Below the pieces are notes generated by a model, which worked only from the letters and a program-made list of their open reading frames with translations, made no database searches and had not been told where the DNA came from. From Methanoculleus chikugoensis (GTDB lineage Archaea; Halobacteriota; Methanomicrobia; Methanomicrobiales; Methanoculleaceae): 64,000 nucleotides of DNA. This document shows positions 1 through 7,821 of the stretch, piece after piece. Positions within the stretch are counted from its first letter, which is position 1. Every line of letters begins with the position of its first letter. The stretch is from positions 992,001 through 1,056,000 of the forward strand of contig NZ_AP019781.1 in NCBI RefSeq assembly GCF_019669965.1, in the 5' to 3' direction. Made by a program: the position numbers and the translations under genes.

Positions 1-2
1 CG

Positions 3-275
3 AACGTCTCGGTGAGCATCGGCTACTGGTTCGACAACGAAGGAGTTCCGTCTTCGGACTGGGACACGCACTTCAAGGCGCAGCTGTGGATCAACGGCGA
101 GCTGGTCGGCAAGAAACAGGATCTCTCTGCCGGCGGCCCGCAGACCTACACGTTCTTCGCGCACAAGTTCCCGGCAGCGGGCACCTACAAGGTGGAGGTT
201 CGCGGGAAGAACGCGAAGTCGGTCGACGTTACGATCAAGGACCCCCCGGTGCAGGAGAAGAAGGCGGCGCAGTGA
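3..275 (+). CDS. 3' end of a beta-sandwich secreted-type protein (partial)
   Basis: The reading frame is open from the left edge and stops with TGA at 273-275, so the true start lies outside the window. The visible 90 residues have the look of an Ig-like/CARDB-type beta-sandwich: alternating hydrophobic strands, a YTFFAHKFPAAGTYKVEVRG-type closing segment with the GTY-V motif common in extracellular archaeal adhesion domains, and a short charged tail ending EKKAAQ. No catalytic motif is visible. Function unknown; probably an extracellular or surface protein. Confidence 0.6.
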   Translation, partial: NVSVSIGYWFDNEGVPSSDWDTHFKAQLWINGELVGKKQDLSAGGPQTYTFFAHKFPAAGTYKVEVRGKNAKSVDVTIKDPPVQEKKAAQ

Positions 276-539
276 CGGGGAGAGCGTCTAAATTTTCGCT
301 AATCTATAACCGCCCTGTTCTGGATCTGTTGAGCACCGAAAACCACTTATGAGATTGTGCAATATGTGTACCTGTTATACTCGCTACTGTCCTCGTTTTG
401 GACGGTAGTCTGTTCTTTTGTTCATTCCCATATCATGAGCAGGTTCAGGTAGCCCGGGCAACACCTCCTCACGGAGCCGGTCTCCCTCGATCATGTCGGC
501 AGCTCACTGTCCTGGGGATGAAGCATGCTTCGGTGAAGA

Positions 540-980
540 TCATTCCCGAACCTCCCAGTGACCGCCTCGGGCAGAACCGATGCGACGGAGCCGACCATCT
601 TCACGAAGGTTGGCGATCTGCTTTTCAACCGCTCTTTGCGTGATTTCCAGCCTCTCTGCGATCTCTCTGGCGGCTAGCCGGGGTTCGGCCTTCAGAAGCA
701 CGAGGATTTTCTCCGAACTTTTCTCCGAACGCTCCTCTTCCTTTCGGTTAACCGTGACGGTAAAGAGGCAACCGTCCCGGTCGTCGGTAAAGTCGATCTC
801 GGGCCAGTCTTCGAGTGCCCGCTTGATACCGGAGCCAAGGCCGCGGTACAGTAGCAGTCCCTTTGCGACGTACGATGCAAGGATCGGGTTCCTGATATTG
901 GAGTTGCCGGCCCGAATCTTTTCCACCGTCAGGTTGTTCGGGAGGTGGCTGGGGCTGATGCTCCCACGAAGAACAATAGA
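540..980 (-). pseudogene. C-terminal remnant of an AlbA-type ATP-binding/RecG-like transcriptional regulator
   Basis: On the minus strand the frame runs from a stop at 981-983 to 540. It encodes the C-terminal part of the family that pairs an AlbA/Schlafen-like domain with a HATPase_c_4 domain: a SISPSHLPNNLTVEKI segment, an RNPILASYVAKG motif and a GSGIKRAL motif, followed by a helix-turn-helix segment (REIAERLEITQRAVEKQIANL). The AlbA domain, normally about 200 residues long and N-terminal, is missing, and no start codon exists before VEK (GTG at 924-926). I read it as a 5'-truncated pseudogene. A short independent HTH protein from the GTG is possible but less likely. Confidence 0.7.
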
Positions 981-1030
981 TTAAAGCAATCCGCGAGCGT
1001 AAGAGGACATACAGCAGGAGCGTTGCGCAC

Positions 1031-1324
1031 ATGAAAACCCGCACCGAAGTCCTCGAGGTCCTTCGCTCCCTGAAGGCCGAACTCAGAGAGCGATATCACG
1101 TCGAGAGCATCGCCCTCTTCGGATCATATGCCCGTGAAGAACAGGGGGAGGGCAGCGATATCGACGTACTCGTCGAGTTCGGTTCCGGTGCGGATCTCTT
1201 CGATTTTGTCGGGCTGTCACAGTACCTCGAAGAAAAACTCGGGTCCGGCGTGGACGTCGTGCCGAAGGCGGCACTTCGCCCGGAGATCCGGAGATCGGTC
1301 ACCCGGGACCTCCTCGTCGCATGA
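1031..1324 (+). CDS. mntA: MNT-family nucleotidyltransferase antitoxin
   Basis: A 97-residue minimal nucleotidyltransferase. It carries the GSx10DxD active-site signature: [20 protein letters not shown] near residues 33-52. In the HEPN/MNT toxin-antitoxin family the MNT partner neutralises the HEPN ribonuclease, in characterised cases by AMPylating a tyrosine of the toxin. The stop TGA overlaps the ATG of the downstream HEPN gene (ATGA, 1321-1324), so the pair is translationally coupled. The start ATG follows a GGAG-like stretch (caggag, 1015-1020). Pairing with the HEPN gene makes the assignment solid. Confidence 0.9.
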   Translation: MKTRTEVLEVLRSLKAELRERYHVESIALFGSYAREEQGEGSDIDVLVEFGSGADLFDFVGLSQYLEEKLGSGVDVVPKAALRPEIRRSVTRDLLVA

Positions 1325-1665
1325 GATCGCATACTCTCTATCTCTCGGACCTTGCTGCTGCGCTTGAGAGGATTGAGGAGTTTACCGTTGGCATGACCTA
1401 TGATCAGTTCCTGCATGACGACAGGACTCAGAGCGCCGTCATCAGGAAGTTCGAGATCATCGGCGAAGCGGCAAAAAAGATTCCGCTGCCCGTCCGGGAG
1501 AAGTATCCCGCCGTTCCCTGGCGTGAGATGGCGGGGATGCGGGACAAACTGATTCACACGTATTTCGGTGTCGACACGCAGCTTGTCTGGCGGACTGTCG
1601 TCAATCGCGTTCCGGAGCTCCGGCAGGAGATCCGCCGCATCCTCGAGCAGGAGCGCGGGCGGTAA
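1321..1665 (+). CDS. hepT: HEPN (DUF86) ribonuclease toxin
   Basis: This 114-residue alpha-helical protein carries the HEPN catalytic signature Rx4Hx[13 protein letters not shown] near residues 79-90. HepT toxins cleave RNA and arrest growth unless held by their MNT antitoxin. The gene overlaps mntA by four bases. An upstream segment with [14 protein letters not shown] is typical of DUF86 proteins. The location next to a broken regulator/ATPase gene and a nuclease-like gene suggests a small defence or stress island. Confidence 0.9.
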   Translation: MRSHTLYLSDLAAALERIEEFTVGMTYDQFLHDDRTQSAVIRKFEIIGEAAKKIPLPVREKYPAVPWREMAGMRDKLIHTYFGVDTQLVWRTVVNRVPELRQEIRRILEQERGR

Positions 1666-1790
1666 CTTCGGGATGGCGCTGCCTGACACGCGGATGACGC
1701 GATAGCCGTTCACCGCCGCATTCCGAACCCCGGGGCACTCCAATTGATAACCATATCAACCTCCCCCTCCATACTCGCTATGGAGATTCG

Positions 1791-2828
1791 ATGCCCGCGA
1801 TACGAATAGGCGAAGGGAGCGAACTGGCCCAGCAGCCGGAACCCTTCAGGAACGAGTACGAACTGCAGGAGATCCTTGCCGGGCACCCGGTGCTCCTCGT
1901 CGACCGGGACGATTCCGCGCTCGTCACGATCTGCCGGGAGTTTCCGCTTGGAAACGGGTTCGCCGATATTGTTCTCATCGACAGCAACGGGCTGCCGGTC
2001 ATCGTCGAGGTGAAACTGGCCCGCAACGGGGAGTCGCGGCGCAAGATCATCGGTCAGTTATGCGACTCTCTCTCAGCAATGCGCAACCTTACGCCTGATG
2101 AGGTGAACGAGAGATCTGCGGGCCTTCTCGAAGAAATACTCCAATCCATGGCCGGTGTCGAGGGGGAAGAGAACCCCGCGGACCGGCTCGCCCTGGTGAA
2201 GAGCAACGTTGCCTCGTATCTGAGAGCCGGACAGATCCGGGGCATCATCGTCCTCGACGCTGCCCCGGACGACCTTATCCGGGAGTTCAGCTACCTCAAC
2301 GAACACAGCGATCTCGATCTGCGGTTGCTGGTGGTCGAGCGCTACCGGCTCGGCAGGCACGAGTACTTCTACCACTCCCGCTTCCTGGTATCGGGAGAAG
2401 TGGATCCGGAAATGAAGGGGCAGAGGTTACGGCTTCGATCGATCGTCGAGAAGTTCTCGAAGATGAAGTTGCCGATATTCTCGACGCATGCGACCGGAAT
2501 GGAGAACGTCCGGGTATACCGCGAAGGGTGGCCGGCAGCGGTGCACTACGAGTTCGACGACCGGGGGGATTCCATCAGCATCGAGATACAGGTCAGGCAC
2601 GGAGAGTACCCGAAGGTTGCGGACTTCCTCTCCAGACTCCGCGAGCACCTCGCCACGGCCATCCCGGACGCGCAGAGGGTCGAGCTCGCTACCGACCCGT
2701 CCGGGTGGACGAGGCTTCAGTTCTTCTTCGGGGAAGAGATCGACCCGTACTGGGTTGCACAGTCGATGGTGCGGCTCTGCAAGACCGAGAAAGACATCTC
2801 TACCCTGCTGCAGGAAGGGAACGGATAG
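1791..2828 (+). CDS. PD-(D/E)XK nuclease-like protein
   Basis: A 345-residue protein whose N-terminal third looks like a PD-(D/E)XK endonuclease fold of the NucS/DUF91 type: a conserved helix (NEYELQEILAGHPVLL, residues 21-36), then D59 in GFADIVLID and the E73-x-K75 pair in VIVEVKLARN. The remaining about 200 residues contain no motif I recognise; charged helices and beta strands suggest a substrate-binding or DUF4268-like domain. It starts at ATG 1791 after a GGAG (1781-1784). It sits alone behind the HEPN/MNT pair, which hints at a defence role, but that is inference. Catalysis has not been shown for this family. Confidence 0.75.
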   Translation: MPAIRIGEGSELAQQPEPFRNEYELQEILAGHPVLLVDRDDSALVTICREFPLGNGFADIVLIDSNGLPVIVEVKLARNGESRRKIIGQLCDSLSAMRNLTPDEVNERSAGLLEEILQSMAGVEGEENPADRLALVKSNVASYLRAGQIRGIIVLDAAPDDLIREFSYLNEHSDLDLRLLVVERYRLGRHEYFYHSRFLVSGEVDPEMKGQRLRLRSIVEKFSKMKLPIFSTHATGMENVRVYREGWPAAVHYEFDDRGDSISIEIQVRHGEYPKVADFLSRLREHLATAIPDAQRVELATDPSGWTRLQFFFGEEIDPYWVAQSMVRLCKTEKDISTLLQEGNG

Positions 2829-2976
2829 AGGCTGAATGCCATTCATCGACCCATAAATGCCCGTGGGGTGCCCGGTATCGGCGACCAGTCTCCCGGCAGC
2901 GCCCCCGCTCTTATACGTCCCGGCGCATCGAACACCTCATATGGGACGCTTCGGTCTCGACGGGCGGGGATAGGGA

Positions 2977-3453
2977 ATGGACGGCGGCGTGAAGATCCTG
3001 ACTCTTGTTTTTGCATGCGGGCTCCTTGCAGGATTCGGCGTATACGCGATCGTATCCTCCGCCCTGCCCGATCCGGTGCACGCATCTCTCTACACGGAGA
3101 ACGCACCGGAACCCATCGGGCCGTACAGCCAGGCCGTGCGGTGCGGCGACTACCTCTTTACATCGGGACAGATCGGTCTCGACCCGGCCACCGGCAACCT
3201 CCCCGGTACCGTCGCCGGCGAGGCGGTCCAGGCGATGGAGAACCTGCGGGCCATACTCGCAGAAGCAGGCCTCGACTTCTCCGACGTCGTCCAGACCCGG
3301 ATCTACTTAACAGACCTCGCGGACTTCGATACGATCAACGCCGTCTACGGGGAGTACTTTGAAGAGTCGTATCCCGCACGGGCAGCGGTGCAGGTCGCCG
3401 GCCTCCCGAAAGGGGCGAGGGTCGAGATCGAGATGGTCGCAAAGGTGCGGTGA
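2977..3453 (+). CDS. RidA family protein with N-terminal membrane anchor
   Basis: Residues about 40-158 match the RidA/YjgF/UK114 family of enamine/imine deaminases, which normally hydrolyse reactive 2-aminoacrylate in the cytoplasm. Hallmarks are GPYSQAVRCGDYLFTSGQIG and the C-terminal YPARAAVQVAGLPKGARVEIE with the conserved catalytic arginine. Unusually, about 35 residues precede the domain and contain a hydrophobic helix (ILTLVFACGLLAGFGVYAIV). The protein would therefore be membrane-anchored or exported, whereas standard members are about 125-130 residues with no leader. ATG at 2977 is preceded by a purine-rich ggggataggg. Confidence 0.88.
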   Translation: MDGGVKILTLVFACGLLAGFGVYAIVSSALPDPVHASLYTENAPEPIGPYSQAVRCGDYLFTSGQIGLDPATGNLPGTVAGEAVQAMENLRAILAEAGLDFSDVVQTRIYLTDLADFDTINAVYGEYFEESYPARAAVQVAGLPKGARVEIEMVAKVR

Positions 3454-3681
3454 ACCGGCTGCAGTTACACCGGCCCCGGTGCAACCCCGGGATGCCGCCG
3501 TTGGCGATCCTGGGTCGGACGACCCGAAGGAGCGGAGCGTGCGGTCGTGGCTGCGCTTACGCGGAGTGAGGTCTATTCGCCGATCTACGTACATATCTGC
3601 GGTCATTTGGCAAAGGCGCTCTTTTAACCCCATGCAATGGCGCGATCCGATTGAGTATAGCCTTTACAATTAGAAATGGTT

Positions 3682-3689
3682 TTTATATT
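3682..3689 (+). promoter_or_regulatory. TATA box for the REC-PAS-kinase gene
   Basis: TTTATATT lies about 25 bp before the GTG start at 3710, the spacing expected for transcription starting at or very near the start codon. No Shine-Dalgarno sequence is present, so the message is probably leaderless. Confidence 0.55.
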
Positions 3690-3709
3690 GTTTCTCTTAT
3701 GTAGATATA

Positions 3710-5161
3710 GTGCATTCCCTTGCCGCTCCCGATCACATCCTCTACGTGGACGATGAAGAGGCGCTGCTCGAGATAGGTCGCGCCTTCCTTGAACGAACCG
3801 GCGACATCACCGTCGATATTACCACAAGCCCGCTGGAGGCATGTGAAATGGTTCGGACCGGCCGGTACGACGCGATCGTCTCGGACTACATAATGCCGGA
3901 GATGGACGGGATCGCTCTCTTGCAGCAGATCCGGAAGGCGGGATCGCAGGTACCCTTCATCATCTTCACCGGCAGAGGGCGCGAGGAGGTGGTGATCGAG
4001 GCGCTGAAGAGCGGTGCCGACTTCTACCTCCAGAAAGGCGGCGACCCGAGGGCGCAGTTTGCCGAGCTTGCCAATGCGGTCCGGCAACTGGCCGGGAAGC
4101 GGAGGGCGGAAGCGGCGCTGCGCAGGGCGGAAAGCATCATCCGCACCGCCCCCACCGGTATCGGAACGGCCGTGGATGGGGTTGTTATGGAGGTCAACGA
4201 ACGGCTCTGCGAGCTTGTCGGTTACACCCGCGATGAACTCCTCGGCCAGCCCATGCGGCAGCTCTATCCGGGCGACGCGGAGTATAAGTCCGCCCTGCAG
4301 AGGGTATACGCCCAGATCGAGAAGACCGGGACGTGCATGCTTGAGACCCGTTATGTGCGCAAGGACGGAGCGACTCTCGACGCGCTCTTCTCCGGCACGC
4401 CTCTCGATCCGACGGGCTCCTCCCGCGCCCTGACGTTCACTGTTATGGATATCAGCGAGTACATGGCGCTGGAGCGGGAGATCGCGTATCACGCCGAGGA
4501 ACTTGTCCGGCAGACGAACAGCCTCGCCGTCGCGAACAGGAAACTCAACCTGATGAGCAGCATCACCCGGCACGACATCCTGAACCAGCTGACGATCCTT
4601 CTCGGGAACCTCTGGATTGCAGAGGAGGCCGGGCCCGGCCAGGACATCTCGGAGTATCTTGCCCGGGTACAGAGCGCAGCCGACAGGATACACCGTCAGA
4701 TCGAGTTCACCCGGGACTACACGGATCTCGGTGTCCGGTCGCCGGAGTGGCAGCGGGTCTCTGATGCGCTCGGGAACGGGGCGCTTCACGGGCTGCCGGT
4801 CGAGAACGAAGCCGGAGATCTCGTCGTCTATGCGGATCCGATGCTTGCGACGGTCTTCTCCAATCTGATGGACAACACGCTCCGGCACGGTGAGTCGGCG
4901 ACCCGGGTCCGCGTCCGGCATCGCCCGGCGGAGAACGGAGATCTCACCCTTGTCTGGGAAGACGATGGCGCCGGTGTTCCCGCGGAAGAGAAGGAGCGGA
5001 TCTTTTACCGGGGCGTCGGGAAGAACACGGGGCTCGGCCTCTTCCTGATCCGGGAGATTCTCGGGATCACCGGGATCAGCATCGCCGAGACGGGCGAGCC
5101 CGGGAAGGGGGCTCGGTTCGAGATGCTTGTGCCCCACGGGGCATACCGGGTTCCGGAGTGA
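3710..5161 (+). CDS. REC-PAS-histidine kinase
   Basis: A 483-residue signalling protein with a receiver domain first: acidic pair D14/D15, phospho-acceptor D59 in AIVSDYIMPEMDG and K109. A PAS domain covers about 138-250. The kinase core has H288 in SITRHDILNQL, the H-box form usual in methanogens, an N-box (NLMDNTLRHG), a G1 box (EDDGAGVP) and a G2 box (GLGLFLIREIL). There is no transmembrane helix, so it is cytosolic. Translation starts at GTG 3710; no in-frame ATG is nearby. It is an orphan: no separate response regulator or output protein lies beside it, and the kdp operon converges on it. Confidence 0.9.
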   Translation: MHSLAAPDHILYVDDEEALLEIGRAFLERTGDITVDITTSPLEACEMVRTGRYDAIVSDYIMPEMDGIALLQQIRKAGSQVPFIIFTGRGREEVVIEALKSGADFYLQKGGDPRAQFAELANAVRQLAGKRRAEAALRRAESIIRTAPTGIGTAVDGVVMEVNERLCELVGYTRDELLGQPMRQLYPGDAEYKSALQRVYAQIEKTGTCMLETRYVRKDGATLDALFSGTPLDPTGSSRALTFTVMDISEYMALEREIAYHAEELVRQTNSLAVANRKLNLMSSITRHDILNQLTILLGNLWIAEEAGPGQDISEYLARVQSAADRIHRQIEFTRDYTDLGVRSPEWQRVSDALGNGALHGLPVENEAGDLVVYADPMLATVFSNLMDNTLRHGESATRVRVRHRPAENGDLTLVWEDDGAGVPAEEKERIFYRGVGKNTGLGLFLIREILGITGISIAETGEPGKGARFEMLVPHGAYRVPE

Positions 5162-5289
5162 AACCGGTTGCATCTCAGATCGCCTGTACCCAACCTGGTT
5201 TGATCTCCCTCCCTGACATCACCTGTCGTACCGGGGAATTGACCTGCAGCGCCCCTCGATTGTCGGCGCCGGCGGCAGGGACTGTCCGC

Positions 5290-7083
5290 TCACTCTACCT
5301 CTTCCAGGGCCAGAGCCCCCAGGTATGCCATGGTCTGGAGGATCTCCTTATTCTCCGGTGTAAGCACCTCCTCCGGATCCCTGAACGCGAACGCCAGGAC
5401 GCCGAACGTAACCGCAAACGCCTTCATCGGAACGTAGTGCCCTATCCCCATCGGGAGCGTTTCGGTGCCTCTCCCCGCTGTCCGGCCATTCTCGAAGGCC
5501 CACTGGGCGATAGTCCGCTCTTTTTGGGTGAGCGGATAATCGGGATCCCCGACGTTCACGAAGAGCCCCCCCGCACCCGGCGTGAGAACGGCAAATGCAC
5601 CTTCGCCAAACTGCTTCATGTGACGATAGAGCGTATCGAAGATCTCCTGGCGGTGCGCGACGTTCACCAGGTCGCGGGAGAGGACGGCGACGGCCTCAAC
5701 CTTTGCCTCGCTCCTCCGTATCTGCGGGAGCAGGTAGCGGAGCCTTGTTGCGAGACCGCTGATGATGAACGCAATGACCACGTACCCCACAAACGAGATG
5801 AAGTAATCCCAGTCGTCGATCGTAAGCGTGTAGTAGGGAGCCACAAAAGCGAAGTCGAAGATCAGGATGCTTGCGATAGCGGTGATGATCGCTGTACCCC
5901 GGCGGAATAAGAGCGCTGCCGCCACCACTGGAACCAACTGGATGATGAGCAGGTTTGACGAACTGATGACATTTCGCAGGAAGTAATTCACGATCGTCAC
6001 AAGCGCGATGAGTATTGCGCTGATGATGAGGTTTGGACTCACAAATTGCGGCAGTTGCCTGTGGATAGGGATACTTACCGCCGCTTTCGGTTCGTAGAGG
6101 AAGATATCGATCCCCTTTGACCGAACCATGGTGCGGTACACGGGAGAGTAGAAGATGTCCAGTCCGCGGGGTTTGCCGAGCATGATCATGGTGACGTTGT
6201 GCTGCCGGGCATACCGGATCAGCTCCCCCGGAACGTCCCCTCCGCGGTAACGGACGATCCGCCCTCCGAGGCTCCTTGCCGTCTCCATCGCATCGTTGAG
6301 CCACCGTCGCTCCTGGTCCGTGAGGTTCTGCTCAGTCTCGGTCCCGATGGAGATCACGATCCAGTCCGCACGGAACCTGTCCGCAAGGCGGTACGCCGCA
6401 CGGACCATCTGGTCCGCCGTCGGGCCGGGTCGTATCCCCACGAGGAGCCGTTCCCCGGCAGGCCATGGCCCCGGGATGGCCCTGGCCCGCATGCGGGTGA
6501 GCATCTGCCGGTCGGTGACCTGCGCCATGAACCGGAGAGCGATCTGCCGGAGTGCCAGGAGATTTTCGACGCTGAAGAACCGCTGGACGGCCTGCTCGGC
6601 CATATCCCGCACATAGACCTTTCCGGCGCGGAGGCGGATCTGGAGTTCCTCCGGCGGGATGTCTATCAGGCAGATCTCGTCGGCATCGTAGAAGAACGTG
6701 TCCGGCACCGTCTCTGCGACGCGGATGCCCGTGATCTGGGCGACGATGTCGTTCTGGCTCTCGATGTGCTGGATATTGACGGTGGTGTAGACCGATATCC
6801 CCGCGTGAAGGATCTCCTCGATGTCCTGGTGGCGTTTGGCGTGCCGGCTCCCCGGAGCATCGGTGTGCGCAAGCTCGTCGATGAGAACGATCTGCGGGCG
6901 TCGCCTGAGGATCGCGTCGATATCCGGATCCCGCAGCGTGAGTCCCTGGTAATCGACGCGAATCGAGGGGATTGCCTCGAGCCTTGCGGCGAGTGCAGTC
7001 GTCTCTGCCCTGCCGTGCGTCTCCACATACCCGATCACGATATCGAGCCCGTCGCTCCGGTGGCTGAGCGCGTCCTCCAGCAT
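5290..7083 (-). CDS. kdpD: KdpD-like K+ sensor lacking the kinase domain
   Basis: Carries the KdpD N-terminal domain (VDYQGLTLRDPD, IDELAHTDAPGSRH, YTTVNIQHIES), a Usp domain (ERLLVGIRPGP, about 200-320), four hydrophobic segments of the DUF4118 region (about 345-440) and a GAF-like domain, ending EEVE. HisKA and ATPase domains are absent. The only canonical start in frame is ATG at 7083, but the frame is open to 7251 and the preceding bases encode a Walker A (GYAAGVGKTYAM). The true start is therefore probably a non-canonical codon upstream, such as CTG at 7228-7230 beside a GGAGGGG next to the kdpC stop. It is the last gene of the kdp operon. Confidence 0.85.
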   Translation of the reverse strand: MLEDALSHRSDGLDIVIGYVETHGRAETTALAARLEAIPSIRVDYQGLTLRDPDIDAILRRRPQIVLIDELAHTDAPGSRHAKRHQDIEEILHAGISVYTTVNIQHIESQNDIVAQITGIRVAETVPDTFFYDADEICLIDIPPEELQIRLRAGKVYVRDMAEQAVQRFFSVENLLALRQIALRFMAQVTDRQMLTRMRARAIPGPWPAGERLLVGIRPGPTADQMVRAAYRLADRFRADWIVISIGTETEQNLTDQERRWLNDAMETARSLGGRIVRYRGGDVPGELIRYARQHNVTMIMLGKPRGLDIFYSPVYRTMVRSKGIDIFLYEPKAAVSIPIHRQLPQFVSPNLIISAILIALVTIVNYFLRNVISSSNLLIIQLVPVVAAALLFRRGTAIITAIASILIFDFAFVAPYYTLTIDDWDYFISFVGYVVIAFIISGLATRLRYLLPQIRRSEAKVEAVAVLSRDLVNVAHRQEIFDTLYRHMKQFGEGAFAVLTPGAGGLFVNVGDPDYPLTQKERTIAQWAFENGRTAGRGTETLPMGIGHYVPMKAFAVTFGVLAFAFRDPEEVLTPENKEILQTMAYLGALALEEVE

Positions 7084-7226
7084 CGCATAGGTCTTCCCGA
7101 CGCCGGCGGCGTATCCCAGGTAGATCGTCAGCTGCCCCTTCCCTGCTCTCTGTTCCGCCTGCTCTGCAACGGCGAGCAGGTCCTCGGGCAGGGGGCGGCC
7201 TTCCTCGGCGGTCCTTTCAGCCGTGT

Positions 7227-7811
7227 TCAGCCCCTCCTGTCCAGGCGATCCAGCTCACGGTTGAGCGAGAGGACATTGACGTAGGGTTCTACGAACGGAA
7301 CCGGGAGGCTCTCCGCCCGGGCGAGAACGAGCGCACGGACCTCTTTCTCCGGAAGACCGCGCGCCTCTGCGACGGCGGGGACCTGCACCAGTGCGGCGTC
7401 CAGGCTGATGTCGGGGTCCAGACCGCTTCCCGAAGCCATGACGAGATCGGACGGGAGCGAGCCCTGCACGCCGGCGTTTCGGAGAGCCCTCACCCGGCCT
7501 GCGATATGCTCGAGGAGCAGGGGATTTCCGGGTGCAAGGTTCGACCCTCCGGAGGAGGAGGCGTTGTAGGCGGTGATCGGCGTCTCCGAGGGGCGGCCCT
7601 GGAAGTAGAACGGTGCACTGAAGTTCTGGCCGATCAGGTCCGAGCCGATCACCCGGTCCTGGCCGTCGACGATCAGGCTCCCGTGGGCCTGGTACGGAAA
7701 TACCGCCCCGGCAATGAGCGTTACCGTCAGGGGGTAGGCGAACCCCGTGATGATGAAGAGGACGAGGAAGAGGAGCAGACCGCTTTTTACTGCCTGTTGT
7801 ATCTCCGTCAT
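7227..7811 (-). CDS. kdpC: K(+)-transporting ATPase subunit C
   Basis: A 194-residue KdpC: one N-terminal transmembrane helix (LLLFLVLFIITGFAYPL) followed by a periplasm-side domain with the family motifs GSDLIGQNF, FQGRPS, YNASSSGGSNLAPGNP and DLVMASGSGLDPDIS. KdpC stabilises the KdpAB complex and favours ATP binding. It lies 10 bp after kdpB and its stop is immediately followed by the open frame of the kdpD-like gene, so the four genes form one operon. Confidence 0.97.
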   Translation of the reverse strand: MTEIQQAVKSGLLLFLVLFIITGFAYPLTVTLIAGAVFPYQAHGSLIVDGQDRVIGSDLIGQNFSAPFYFQGRPSETPITAYNASSSGGSNLAPGNPLLLEHIAGRVRALRNAGVQGSLPSDLVMASGSGLDPDISLDAALVQVPAVAEARGLPEKEVRALVLARAESLPVPFVEPYVNVLSLNRELDRLDRRG

Positions 7812-7821
7812 GGATATACCC

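Noticed and set aside
3683-5173. A 496-codon minus-strand open frame opposite the REC-PAS-kinase
   Set aside because: It is the antisense of a well-supported kinase and has no domain or RBS; high GC content explains the open frame.
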